Assembly: GCA_025965895.1 (NCBI GenBank)
Contig: JAOPWC010000185.1
Location: 1-64,000 of the forward strand
Length of the DNA stretch: 64,000 nt
Direction: 5' to 3'
Source: Mycobacterium sp.
GTDB lineage: Bacteria > Actinomycetota > Actinomycetes > Mycobacteriales > Mycobacteriaceae
Part shown: one piece after another, positions 40,428 through 49,215 of the stretch
Layout: each line of letters opens with the position of its first letter
Position numbering within the stretch: the stretch's first letter is position 1
Made by a program: the position numbers and the translations under genes
Notes under the pieces: model-generated
Seen by the model: the letters and a program-made list of their open reading frames with translations, nothing else
Databases searched by the model: none
Told to the model about the DNA's origin: nothing

Positions 40428-40874
40428 GTGGCCCGTGAGAAACCGTCGCGCGGACTTCTCGATCCGGTCGCCAAGAAGCTTCGGTTGCCTTTCGGCACAG
40501 CTGAGTTCGTTGACCGAATCGTCACCGGAAGCGTCAATGAAGCCGGCCGGCGGACATTGTTCATGCTCATCACCACCTGGGACATGGCCAGCGGCGGACC
40601 GTTCGCCGCCGGCGCGATCGCCACGGTGGGTCTGGGCAAGACCGTCGACAATGTGCACAGGCTGTTCGTGGGCCCGGTCTTCGACCCGCTTCTGAAGAGG
40701 CTCGGCGCCGACCAGGTCACGTTCCGGGCATCGCTGTGCACATCACAACTCGTCGGGCTGGGCATCGTGCGCTACGCGGTACGGTCGGAGCCCATCCACT
40801 CGATGAAGGTTCAGCCGCTCGTCGACGCGATGGCGCCGACGCTGCAGCGCTACCTCATCGGCGACATCGACTAG
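40428..40874 (+). pseudogene. TetR-family regulator remnant: C-terminal ligand-binding domain without N-terminal HTH
   Basis: GTAEFVDRIVTGSVNEAGRRTLFMLITTWDM... VFDPLLKRLGADQVTFRASLCTSQLVGLGIVRYAVRSEPIHSMKVQPLVDAMAPTLQRYLIGDID resembles TetR C-terminal domain; no HTH upstream in any frame. Confidence 0.68.
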
Positions 40875-41686
40875 CCCTGAGCGCGTTCCGCGACGTGCTG
40901 CCATTCCTTCCATGTCCTGAGCCGCTGTTCGTAGGCCTTGGTGACCCTCGCTGGTGCGTCCGCACCGAAAAGCACACGCAGCGGCGGCTTTTCAGCGTCG
41001 ACAACTTCCAGTAGCGCCTGCGCCGCGGCCTTGGGGTTGCCCGGCTTCAAGCTGCTTCGGCGCTGCTCGTCCGCCGCGCGCACGAAGTCGTACTCCGGCA
41101 TGGGTTTCGACCGGCGCGCCGACGAACCCGCCCAGTCGGTGCCGAACACGCTCGGCTCCACCAGCGTCACGTTGATGCCCAGAGGCGCGACCTCCGCGGC
41201 CAGTGACTCACTTATCGCCTCCAGCGCCCACTTCGAGGCGTGATAGGCGGACATGTACGGAAATGCGAGCAAGCCGCCGACGCTCGAGATCTGAATAATG
41301 TGCCCGGCGCGCCGCGCGCGCAGGAACGGCAATGCCGCCTGCGTAATCCATGCCGCGCCAAAGAAATTCGTCTCCATCTGGTTGCGCAGATCGGCTTCTG
41401 ACAGTTCTTCGAACGCGCCGAATTGTCCGTAGCCGGCGTTGTTGACGACGATGTCCAGGCGGCCGAACGCGTCGTGAGCGCTGCGTACCGTCGCGAAGTC
41501 AGCCTCCCGGTCGTTGACGTCGAGCTGCAGCCCGACGAACCGGTCGCCGAACCGCTGCCCGATGTCGTCAAGTGTCGAGACGTTACGCGCCGTTGCGGCG
41601 ACCCGGTCACCGCGCTGAAGCGCCGCGAGTGCGAACTCGCGACCGAAGCCTCTCGACGCACCCGTGATGAACCACACCTTCTCCAT
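40871..41686 (-). CDS. Short-chain dehydrogenase/reductase
   Basis: 271 aa; VWFITGASRGFGREFALAALQRGDRVAATARN, NNAGYGQFGAFEEL, YHASKWALEAISE. Confidence 0.92.
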   Translation of the reverse strand: MEKVWFITGASRGFGREFALAALQRGDRVAATARNVSTLDDIGQRFGDRFVGLQLDVNDREADFATVRSAHDAFGRLDIVVNNAGYGQFGAFEELSEADLRNQMETNFFGAAWITQAALPFLRARRAGHIIQISSVGGLLAFPYMSAYHASKWALEAISESLAAEVAPLGINVTLVEPSVFGTDWAGSSARRSKPMPEYDFVRAADEQRRSSLKPGNPKAAAQALLEVVDAEKPPLRVLFGADAPARVTKAYEQRLRTWKEWQHVAERAQG

Positions 41687-41827
41687 GGACTAACCCCCTG
41701 CCCTGCGCCAACGGCGCAGACGAAGTCACGGTTGACGGCGGACTCGATCAGGCTGCACTCCGGCCTCGTGGGCAGCGGTCGCCCGCCGCTTCCCAGTGTG
41801 CACGGCCGTGGGTGGCGGGCCGGGAAG

Positions 41828-43192
41828 CTAGCCGACCGCCACCGCCTCGGCTGCCATCACCTCGCTCGCGGCGCGTTCACCGGAGCGGACCGCCCCGTCC
41901 ACCCAGCCGCACATCACCGTCGAGCTTTCGGTGCCGGCCCAGTGGATCCGGCCGCATGGTTCCCGCAGTGCGGGACCGAATTGGGTCAGCACGCCCGTCG
42001 GGGCGTGGCTGAGCATGCCGCCGCCGGAGTAGCGTTCGACGCTCCAGTTCTGCTCGTGGTAGTCGGCAGGTGAGGAAGCCTTCGCGCCGAACCGCCCGGC
42101 GAGCTCCGCCAGGATCGCGGCCCGCCGAGCTGCCTCATCCAGCTTGCCCAGCTCGCGGGCGATCGGGCCCTCGACGATCACGTTCAGGATCCCGGGACGA
42201 CCGGTATCGGTGCAGGCGTCAATCGTCACGGTTGCCGGTGAGCCCGGCGCCGCCGACTGACCGGTCAGCCCGTCGCTTCGCCAGAACGGATCGTCGTAGA
42301 TGACCGCGATCTTGAATACCGCGCCGCTGGGCATCCGCTGGTGCAGGAACGACCGGTCTACGGGAAGCATGGGCTGGTAATCGATTTGGCTCGCGATGGC
42401 GAGGGGCACCGCGACGACCGCGCGGCGGGCACGCACGTCGAGCCCGTCAGCGCGCACGGTGACGCCGTCGGCGTCCTGGGCGATGGAACGAACGGGCCGC
42501 GACAACTGGAGCGCGTCGCCGATCTCGGCCGTCATCGGGCGGTAGATCGCTCCCATCCCGCCCACCGGTCGGGAATCCTGGGATCCGTCCTTGATACTCA
42601 GCACAAAGCTCGGGCCGCCGGCTGAGGCCATCTGGTACAGCATGAACAACATCGAGACCTCGGAGGCCGCCGACGTGTAGCAGCCGGCGACAGCGGTCTC
42701 GAGGAGCTCAAATGCCGGCTTGGACAGCAGGTTCTTGTTCAGCCACTCCGCCAGGCTGATCCGATCCCACTTCTCGGCGTTTTTCGCCGTCCACGGCGCG
42801 TCCAGCGGAATCGACTTACACATCTGGCCGAGCTCGACGAAGACCGCCCCGAGGTTGAGCGCGGCCCACGGGTTCATCGTCAACGGGATCGTGCCCCGGT
42901 AGCGATACTGCTTGCCGTCGACGACCATCATGGCCTCGCCGTCGGTGTACTGCTTGTAGCTCGGCACGCCGAACTCGTCCATCAGGGCATAGATGCTGTC
43001 CTGGCCCGGGCCGATCCAGGCGCCGCCGCGGTCGATCCACGAGCCGTCGTCGCGGACCACCGTGAAGGTGCGGCCGCCGACTCTGTCACGGGCCTCGAGC
43101 AACGCCACCGAATGGCCGGCCCGTTTCAACTTCAGAGCCGCCGTTAACCCCGCAAATCCCGCACCTACGACGCAGTAGTCGACATCAGCCAT
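41828..43192 (-). CDS. FAD-dependent flavin monoamine oxidase
   Basis: 454 aa; DYCVVGAGFAGLTAALKLKRAGHSVALLEARDRVGGRTFTV; GRIHWAGTESSTVMCGWVDGAVRSGERAASEV. Confidence 0.9.
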   Translation of the reverse strand: MADVDYCVVGAGFAGLTAALKLKRAGHSVALLEARDRVGGRTFTVVRDDGSWIDRGGAWIGPGQDSIYALMDEFGVPSYKQYTDGEAMMVVDGKQYRYRGTIPLTMNPWAALNLGAVFVELGQMCKSIPLDAPWTAKNAEKWDRISLAEWLNKNLLSKPAFELLETAVAGCYTSAASEVSMLFMLYQMASAGGPSFVLSIKDGSQDSRPVGGMGAIYRPMTAEIGDALQLSRPVRSIAQDADGVTVRADGLDVRARRAVVAVPLAIASQIDYQPMLPVDRSFLHQRMPSGAVFKIAVIYDDPFWRSDGLTGQSAAPGSPATVTIDACTDTGRPGILNVIVEGPIARELGKLDEAARRAAILAELAGRFGAKASSPADYHEQNWSVERYSGGGMLSHAPTGVLTQFGPALREPCGRIHWAGTESSTVMCGWVDGAVRSGERAASEVMAAEAVAVG

Positions 43193-43284
43193 AGCAAAGA
43201 ACTACCACAAATTGCGCGCACGTAAATAGCAAACAGCTAAACGTTGAGGGTCAAGCTGGTTGTCACGCTCCCAGCAAGAGATCA

Positions 43285-43303
43285 GCCCAGCTTCACGCTG
43301 GGC
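43285..43303 (-). terminator. Hairpin downstream of echA1
   Basis: GCCCAGC-TTCAC-GCTGGGC, 7-bp perfect stem just past the echA1 stop (minus strand). Confidence 0.55.
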
Positions 43304-43306
43304 GGA

Positions 43307-44074
43307 TCAGGTGCCCGTCCAGTGGGGCGGCCGCTTCTCGGCGAACGCGATCGCACCCTCCTTGGCGTCGTTCGACGCAAACACCGGCATCAGGATCTTC
43401 ACTTGCTCGCCGAACATGGTGTCGGGGTGCCAGCCACGGGACTCGGTGATGATTCGTTTCGTCGCGGCCACCGCGAGCGGCCCGTTGGCGGTGATGCGCT
43501 CCGCCAACTCCAGCGCGCCTTCGAGTGCACCCCCCGGCTCGGTCAGCCTGTTGACCAGTCCGAGTTCCTGTGCGCGCTCGGCCGGCAGGTTGTCACCAGT
43601 CAGGGCCAGTTCCATCGCGATCTGGTAAGGAATCCGCTGGGGCAGCCGCAGCAGGCCACCGCCGCCCGCCACCAGGCCACGCTTGACCTCAGGGATACCG
43701 AACGCCGCGTCCCTCGACGCGACGATCAGATCCGTCGCCAGCGCCAGTTCGGTGCCGCCCGCCAGCGCGTAGCCCTCGACGGCGGCGATCACCGGCTTGA
43801 CGGGTGGGCGCTCGGTGAAGCCCATCCCGCGACCTTCGACGACCACGTTCTCGCCGCGGGCGAACGCCTTGAGATCCATGCCCGCACAGAAGGTTCCGCC
43901 GGCACCAGTCAGGACACCGACAGACAGCCCGGCGTCCTCGTCCAAGCGGTCCACCGCATCGGCCAGCCCGCGGCTCCCCGCGGCGTTGATCGCGTTCTTG
44001 GCCTCCGGCCGGTTGATCGTGATCAGCAGGATGCGGTCGCGTTGTTCGACAACGACGACAGGCTCTTCGCTCAT
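43307..44074 (-). CDS. echA1: Enoyl-CoA hydratase EchA1 (Rv0222-like)
   Basis: 255 aa; VLTGAGGTFCAGMDLKAFARGENVVVEGRGMGFTERPPVKPVIAAVEGYALAGGTELALATDLIVASRDAAFGIPEVKRGLVAGGGGLLRLP. Confidence 0.93.
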   Translation of the reverse strand: MSEEPVVVVEQRDRILLITINRPEAKNAINAAGSRGLADAVDRLDEDAGLSVGVLTGAGGTFCAGMDLKAFARGENVVVEGRGMGFTERPPVKPVIAAVEGYALAGGTELALATDLIVASRDAAFGIPEVKRGLVAGGGGLLRLPQRIPYQIAMELALTGDNLPAERAQELGLVNRLTEPGGALEGALELAERITANGPLAVAATKRIITESRGWHPDTMFGEQVKILMPVFASNDAKEGAIAFAEKRPPHWTGT

Positions 44075-44160
44075 GAGTACCTGAAACTACCCGACGGGCG
44101 AGAAGCCGCAGTCGGTACCATCACCGTGAGGCCGACGCGGGCCGCGAACAGGGGAGAATC

Positions 44161-44973
44161 GTGAGCGACGCCGAGATTGACCGCCCGGAGATCGCCAAGT
44201 GGGACCCCGGCCTGACGGAGCGGGTGATAAATGTCCTGCGGCCGTTCCTCAAGCGGTATTTCCGGTCCGAGGTGCGCGGGCTGGAGAACATGCCGCCCGC
44301 CGGCGGGGCTCTGGTGGTCTCCAACCACTCCGGCGGCCTGTTCCCGATGGACGTCCCGATCTTCGCCATCGACTTCTATGCGAAGTTCGGTTACGACCGG
44401 CCGATCTACACCCTGAGTCACGACCTGATCCTGCTCGGGCCGACCGCCGGATTCTTCGTGCGAACCGGGTTCATCCGCGCCAATCCAGAAAACGCCGCGA
44501 AGGCGTTGCGGGCCGGCGGCATCGTGGTGGTGTTCCCCGGCGGCGACTACGACGTGTACCGGCCGACGGTGTGGGAGAACACCATTGACTTCGACGGTCG
44601 CACCGGATACGTCAGGACGGCGATCGAAGCCGGCGTGCCGATCGTCCCGGCGGTGTCGATCGGCGGACAGGAGACCCAGCTGTACCTGTCCCGCGGCACC
44701 TGGCTGGCCGAGCGGCTCGGCCCCGTCGCGCGCCTGGCGCGCACGAAGATCCTGCCGATCTCGTTCGGATTCCCGTTCGGCCTCAGCGTGGTCATGCCAC
44801 CCAACCTGCCGCTGCCGGCCAAAATCGTCACCCAGGTGCTTGCGCCCATCGACATCGCCGCCGAGTTCGGTGACGACCCGGACGCGGAGGAGGTTGACGA
44901 GCACGTCCGGGCGGTGATGCAGACAGCCCTCGACCGGCTCGCGCGCAGGCGACGGCTGCCGGTGTTGGGCTGA
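44161..44973 (+). CDS. PlsC-like 1-acylglycerol-3-phosphate / lysophospholipid acyltransferase
   Basis: 270 aa; VVSNHSGGLFPMDVPIF (a variant of the usual NHxxxxD acyltransferase motif), FPGGDYDVYRP. Confidence 0.88.
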   Translation: MSDAEIDRPEIAKWDPGLTERVINVLRPFLKRYFRSEVRGLENMPPAGGALVVSNHSGGLFPMDVPIFAIDFYAKFGYDRPIYTLSHDLILLGPTAGFFVRTGFIRANPENAAKALRAGGIVVVFPGGDYDVYRPTVWENTIDFDGRTGYVRTAIEAGVPIVPAVSIGGQETQLYLSRGTWLAERLGPVARLARTKILPISFGFPFGLSVVMPPNLPLPAKIVTQVLAPIDIAAEFGDDPDAEEVDEHVRAVMQTALDRLARRRRLPVLG

Positions 44974-44977
44974 CGCG

Positions 44978-46609
44978 GTGACCACACCGATGCAGCGGCT
45001 CGCCGACGTCGTCGGGCTGGTGCGCACCATGGCCCGCGCGCGCCTGATCGCGCCGATGCGACCGGACCGCTATGTCCGGATTGCCGCCGCGATGCAGCGG
45101 GAAGGCTTGGGGATCACGTCGGGCTTCGCCAGTTCCGCGCAACGATGCCCGGACCGACCGGGTTTGATCGACGATTCGGGCACTCTGACGTGGCGCCAGC
45201 TCAACGAGCGCTGTGACGCGTTCGCCGCGGCGCTGCAGGGGCTGCCCGGCGGCGCCCCGGGCGTCATCGGGATCATGGCCCGCAATCATCGGGGCTTCAT
45301 CGAGGCGCTGGTGGCCGCCAACCGCGTCGGCGCCGACATGCTGCTGCTGAACACCTCGTTCGCCGGACCGGCGCTGGCCGAGGTGGTGCAGCGCGAAGGC
45401 GTGGACGCGGTGGTCTACGACGAGGAGTTCAGCGCCACTGTCGACCGCGCCTTGACGGACAAGCCGGACGCAGTGCGGATCGTCGCCTGGAGCGACGGTG
45501 ACCACGACCTCACCGTCGAGAAGATCATTCGTGCGCACATCGGCGAGCGGCCGGACCGCGCAGGCCGCAAGGGCAGGATGATTCTGCTGACCTCCGGTAC
45601 CACGGGTACGCCCAAGGGCGCCACGCACTCCGGCGGCGGACCGAAGGAGCTGAAGGCGATCCTGGACCGCACGCCGTGGCGGGCGGAGGAAACCACGGTG
45701 ATCGTCGCGCCGATGTTCCATGCCTGGGGCTTCTCGCAGCTGGTGCTCTCGGCGTCGCTCACCTGCACAATGGTCACGCGCCGCAGGTTCGACCCGGAGG
45801 CCACGCTGCGACTGATCGACCGCCACCACGCCACCGGCCTGTGCGTGGTGCCGGTGATGTTCGACCGGATCATGGAGCTGCCCGCCGAAGTGCGCAACCG
45901 CTACAGCGGTCGATCGCTGCGGTTCGCCGCGGCATCGGGCTCGCGGATGCGACCTGACGTGGTGGTCGCGTTCATGGACCAGTTCGGTGACGTGATCTAC
46001 AACAACTACAACGCCACCGAAGCGGGCATGATCGCCACGGCCACGCCCGCTGACCTACGGGCAGCACCCGATACTGCGGGGAAACCCGCGGAGGGCACCA
46101 TTATTCGGATTCTGGACGACAACATGGGTGAGCTGCCCAGCGGCGAAGTCGGCCAGATCTTCGTACACAACAGCACCCAGTTCGACGGCTACACCTCCGG
46201 AACGACGAAGAGTTTCCACGACGGATTCATCGCGTCCGGTGATGTCGGCTACCTCGACGACGCCGGCCGGCTGTTCGTCGTGGGCCGCGACGACGAGATG
46301 ATCGTCTCCGGCGGCGAGAACGTCTACCCGATCGAGGTGGAGAAGACGCTGGCCGCACATCCCGACGTCGCGGAGGCCTCGGTGATCGGCGTCGACGACG
46401 AGCAGTACGGGCAGCGCCTTGCCGCGTTCGTCGTTCTGGAGCCCGGCGCATCGGCCACACCCGACACACTGAAGCAGCACGTTCGCGACAACTTGGCGAA
46501 TTACAAAGTACCGCGAGAAATCACGGTGCTCGACGAGCTGCCCCGTGGCAGCACCGGAAAGATCCTGCGCAGCGAACTTCGGGCCCGCGTCGGCGCCGAT
46601 GGGAGCTAG
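44978..46609 (+). CDS. Acyl-CoA synthetase (FadD family)
   Basis: 543 aa; MILLTSGTTGTPKGATHSGGG, GFIASGDVGYLDDAGRLFVVGRDDEMIVSGGENVYPIEVEKTL, RGSTGKILRSEL. Confidence 0.92.
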   Translation: MTTPMQRLADVVGLVRTMARARLIAPMRPDRYVRIAAAMQREGLGITSGFASSAQRCPDRPGLIDDSGTLTWRQLNERCDAFAAALQGLPGGAPGVIGIMARNHRGFIEALVAANRVGADMLLLNTSFAGPALAEVVQREGVDAVVYDEEFSATVDRALTDKPDAVRIVAWSDGDHDLTVEKIIRAHIGERPDRAGRKGRMILLTSGTTGTPKGATHSGGGPKELKAILDRTPWRAEETTVIVAPMFHAWGFSQLVLSASLTCTMVTRRRFDPEATLRLIDRHHATGLCVVPVMFDRIMELPAEVRNRYSGRSLRFAAASGSRMRPDVVVAFMDQFGDVIYNNYNATEAGMIATATPADLRAAPDTAGKPAEGTIIRILDDNMGELPSGEVGQIFVHNSTQFDGYTSGTTKSFHDGFIASGDVGYLDDAGRLFVVGRDDEMIVSGGENVYPIEVEKTLAAHPDVAEASVIGVDDEQYGQRLAAFVVLEPGASATPDTLKQHVRDNLANYKVPREITVLDELPRGSTGKILRSELRARVGADGS

Positions 46610-47858
46610 CTCCCGTCCGCGGCGTGCGCGTCCGTTGCTGCGCGCCATTGCCGAACTGGTCAACGCAGCGAACGCATTACGCCCACTCGGCCGGAAGGGC
46701 TACATCACCATCGCGGTGTTCTGGTTCGGCTGGCCGACCTCGGAAGTTCCCACTTTGTTTCTGGGTGCTTCGATGCTCGACGCGATAAGACGTTGGCGCC
46801 AAGGCGATTTTGCGGGCCGGCGAGGAAAGGCAGCGCTGGTGCTTACCGCCGCGGCCTGGGTGATTCTGGTCGTCGTCTACCGCCGCGGCCTGACGACGCC
46901 GCGCCCTGTGCTGCACAAAGCGCTGCGTGAGGGTCTCGGCCCCGACTACGCCAACGTGCTGGCGACGCTGCCTGCCGCGCCGTCGAGAAGCGGTCGCCCC
47001 AGCGCCTGGCGAACCACATGGGCCCGCCGTCGCTTCGTCGAGAAGAAGGGCACCGTCTCCTACGGGCCGCACGGTCGCGCCAACCTGGCCGACGTCTGGC
47101 GCAGGCGCGACCTGCCGCGCGACGGCAAAGCGCCGGTGCTGGTGCAGGTGCCCGGCGGCGCATGGGTGATCGGCCGGCGCCGACCGCAGGGCTACCCGTT
47201 GATGAGCCACCTCGCCGACCGCGGCTGGATATGCGTGTCGCTGAACTACCGCGTCGGCCCGTGGCACACCTGGCCCGACCACATCGTGGACGTGAAACGG
47301 GCGCTGGCCTGGGTCAAGGAGAACATCGCATCGTTCGGCGGTGATCCCGACTTCGTCGCGATCACCGGGGGCTCCGCCGGTGGCCACCTCGCCTCGCTGG
47401 CGGCGCTGACCCCCAACGACCCGCAGTATCAGCCCGGATTCGAAGATGCCGACACGTCGGTGGTGGCGGCGGTGCCGGTCTACGGCCGCTACGACTGGTT
47501 TTCCACCAACGGCCCCGGACGCCGCGAGTTCATCGCGTTTCTGCAGAAGTTCGTCGTCAAGAAACGCTTCGCCGAGCACCCGCAGATCTACATCGACGCC
47601 TCGCCGATCTGCAGGGCCCGGGCCGACGCGCCGCCGTTCTTCGTCCTGCACGGGGAAGACGATTCGCTCATCCCGGTCATGGAAGCGCGGGACTTCATCG
47701 CCACGATGCGCGACACGTCGCAGGCGCCGCTGCTCTACGCCGAACTACCCGGCGCACAGCACGGTTTCGACATTTTCAGCTCGCCGCGCGCCCATCGGTC
47801 CGCCGACGCGGTGGGCCAGTTCCTTTCCTGGGTGTACGCAACCAGACGGCCGTCGTGA
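46599..47858 (+). CDS. Alpha/beta hydrolase (HSL/LipC-LipW family esterase)
   Basis: ATG 46599 MGASSRPRRARPLLRAIAELVN...; VQVPGGAWVIGRRRPQGYPLM, ITGGSAGGHLASLAAL, VLHGEDDSLIPV, GAQHGFD. Confidence 0.9.
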   Translation: MGASSRPRRARPLLRAIAELVNAANALRPLGRKGYITIAVFWFGWPTSEVPTLFLGASMLDAIRRWRQGDFAGRRGKAALVLTAAAWVILVVVYRRGLTTPRPVLHKALREGLGPDYANVLATLPAAPSRSGRPSAWRTTWARRRFVEKKGTVSYGPHGRANLADVWRRRDLPRDGKAPVLVQVPGGAWVIGRRRPQGYPLMSHLADRGWICVSLNYRVGPWHTWPDHIVDVKRALAWVKENIASFGGDPDFVAITGGSAGGHLASLAALTPNDPQYQPGFEDADTSVVAAVPVYGRYDWFSTNGPGRREFIAFLQKFVVKKRFAEHPQIYIDASPICRARADAPPFFVLHGEDDSLIPVMEARDFIATMRDTSQAPLLYAELPGAQHGFDIFSSPRAHRSADAVGQFLSWVYATRRPS

Positions 47859-47867
47859 GTGTGCGGT

Positions 47868-49091
47868 CTAGATAACCCGTTTGGCCCGCGCCAGAAGACG
47901 GCTCCGATGGATCTCGTCGAGGAACAGCCCGACTGCCATCGCTGCCGTACGGGTACGGCAACCGTCGGTCATGTCGAAGCCGTGATGGGCGCCCGGCAAC
48001 TCGAGATAAGCGACCGTGGAAAGCGACCCGGCACGCAGTCGTTCCACGAACATCTGCGCCTGCTCGACCGGGATGACCGTATCGGCGGTGCCGTGCACCA
48101 CCAGAAACGGCGGAGCGTCGGGGCGCACCCGCGCGATCGGGGATGCGTTGCGGTACACGTCCCGGTGCCGCGCATAGCGTTTCCTGACGACGATGCGCTC
48201 AATGAAGTCGACGAAGCGGTCCCGCTCCGGCGTCGACCTGTCCTCCCAGTCGTAGCGGCCGTAGATCCCGACCACCGCTTCGACCGAGGTGTCCGCGTCG
48301 GGTGGCAGCTCGCCGTGGAAGTCCGGATCGTCGGGCGTGAGGCCGGTCAATGCCGCGAGGTGCCCGCCGGCCGAACAGCCGGCGATCGCGACGAATTCGC
48401 GGTCGCCGCCGAACCGGTCCGCGTTGGCGCGCGCCCATGCGACCGCGGCTTTGACGTCGCGGACCTGGCGGGGCCAGCGGTGGTGCGGCGACACCCGGTA
48501 GTCGATGGACAAGCACACCCAGCCCTGTTCGGCCAGCTGAGCCAGCAGCGCATAGCCCTGAAGCATCCGGCTGCCGTGCACCCAGGCCCCGCCCGGCACG
48601 AAAACAAGCACCGGCGCCGGCCCGGGCGGCAGGTCCTTGCGCCGCCAGACGTCGAGGACCTGGCCCGGCGCGGAGCCATAGCGGACCGCGCTGCGATGAA
48701 GGTAGCGGCGCCGCTGCGCCGGCCCGCGCAACAGGGGCGCGACCCGGTCCGGGGCCGGCCAGACGACGTCAAGGCGCTCGGCAGACACGGCTCCGCGCAG
48801 CGCCGCGGCCGCCACACTGTTGGTCTGGTCACGCTCTTGTTTGCGCACGTCGGTGGCGCGGGATGCCGTCATGTTGCGGATTACCGAGGATATGAAGTCG
48901 GGTGCATTCCGGTAACCCCAGACGCTGATCGCGGCGATGCCGCCTATCGGCTCGAAATGCTTGCCGACCAGGGGCAGCGATGCGTAGGCATCGGTGATGG
49001 CCAGCAGGTAATCAAAGGGGGTGGCCCGGACGAACCACCTGGCCCGGGATTGCCGGCTTTGCCCGCCCGTCACCGGATAACGGGAATCCAT
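47868..49091 (-). CDS. lipC: Esterase LipC
   Basis: ATG 49091 MDSRYPVTGG...; VFVPGGAWVHGSRMLQGYALLAQLAEQGWVCLSIDYRVSPHHRWPRQVRDVK, IAGCSAGGHLAALTGL, GIYGRYDWEDRSTPERDRFVDF; strongly LipC-like. Confidence 0.9.
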   Translation of the reverse strand: MDSRYPVTGGQSRQSRARWFVRATPFDYLLAITDAYASLPLVGKHFEPIGGIAAISVWGYRNAPDFISSVIRNMTASRATDVRKQERDQTNSVAAAALRGAVSAERLDVVWPAPDRVAPLLRGPAQRRRYLHRSAVRYGSAPGQVLDVWRRKDLPPGPAPVLVFVPGGAWVHGSRMLQGYALLAQLAEQGWVCLSIDYRVSPHHRWPRQVRDVKAAVAWARANADRFGGDREFVAIAGCSAGGHLAALTGLTPDDPDFHGELPPDADTSVEAVVGIYGRYDWEDRSTPERDRFVDFIERIVVRKRYARHRDVYRNASPIARVRPDAPPFLVVHGTADTVIPVEQAQMFVERLRAGSLSTVAYLELPGAHHGFDMTDGCRTRTAAMAVGLFLDEIHRSRLLARAKRVI

Positions 49092-49215
49092 TTGCCCAGC
49101 GTACCCCCGCAGCGGTGGTGAGAACCGCAAAAATCGACGACACCGGAGCGCAAGATACTTAGATGCGTTAGCTTCCAATGGACAACGCCGTCATCACCAC
49201 TGAAGGACCAAGCCT

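Noticed and set aside
47859-49121. 420-aa plus-strand ORF opposite lipC
   Set aside because: Antisense shadow frame; lipC motifs on the minus strand are unambiguous.
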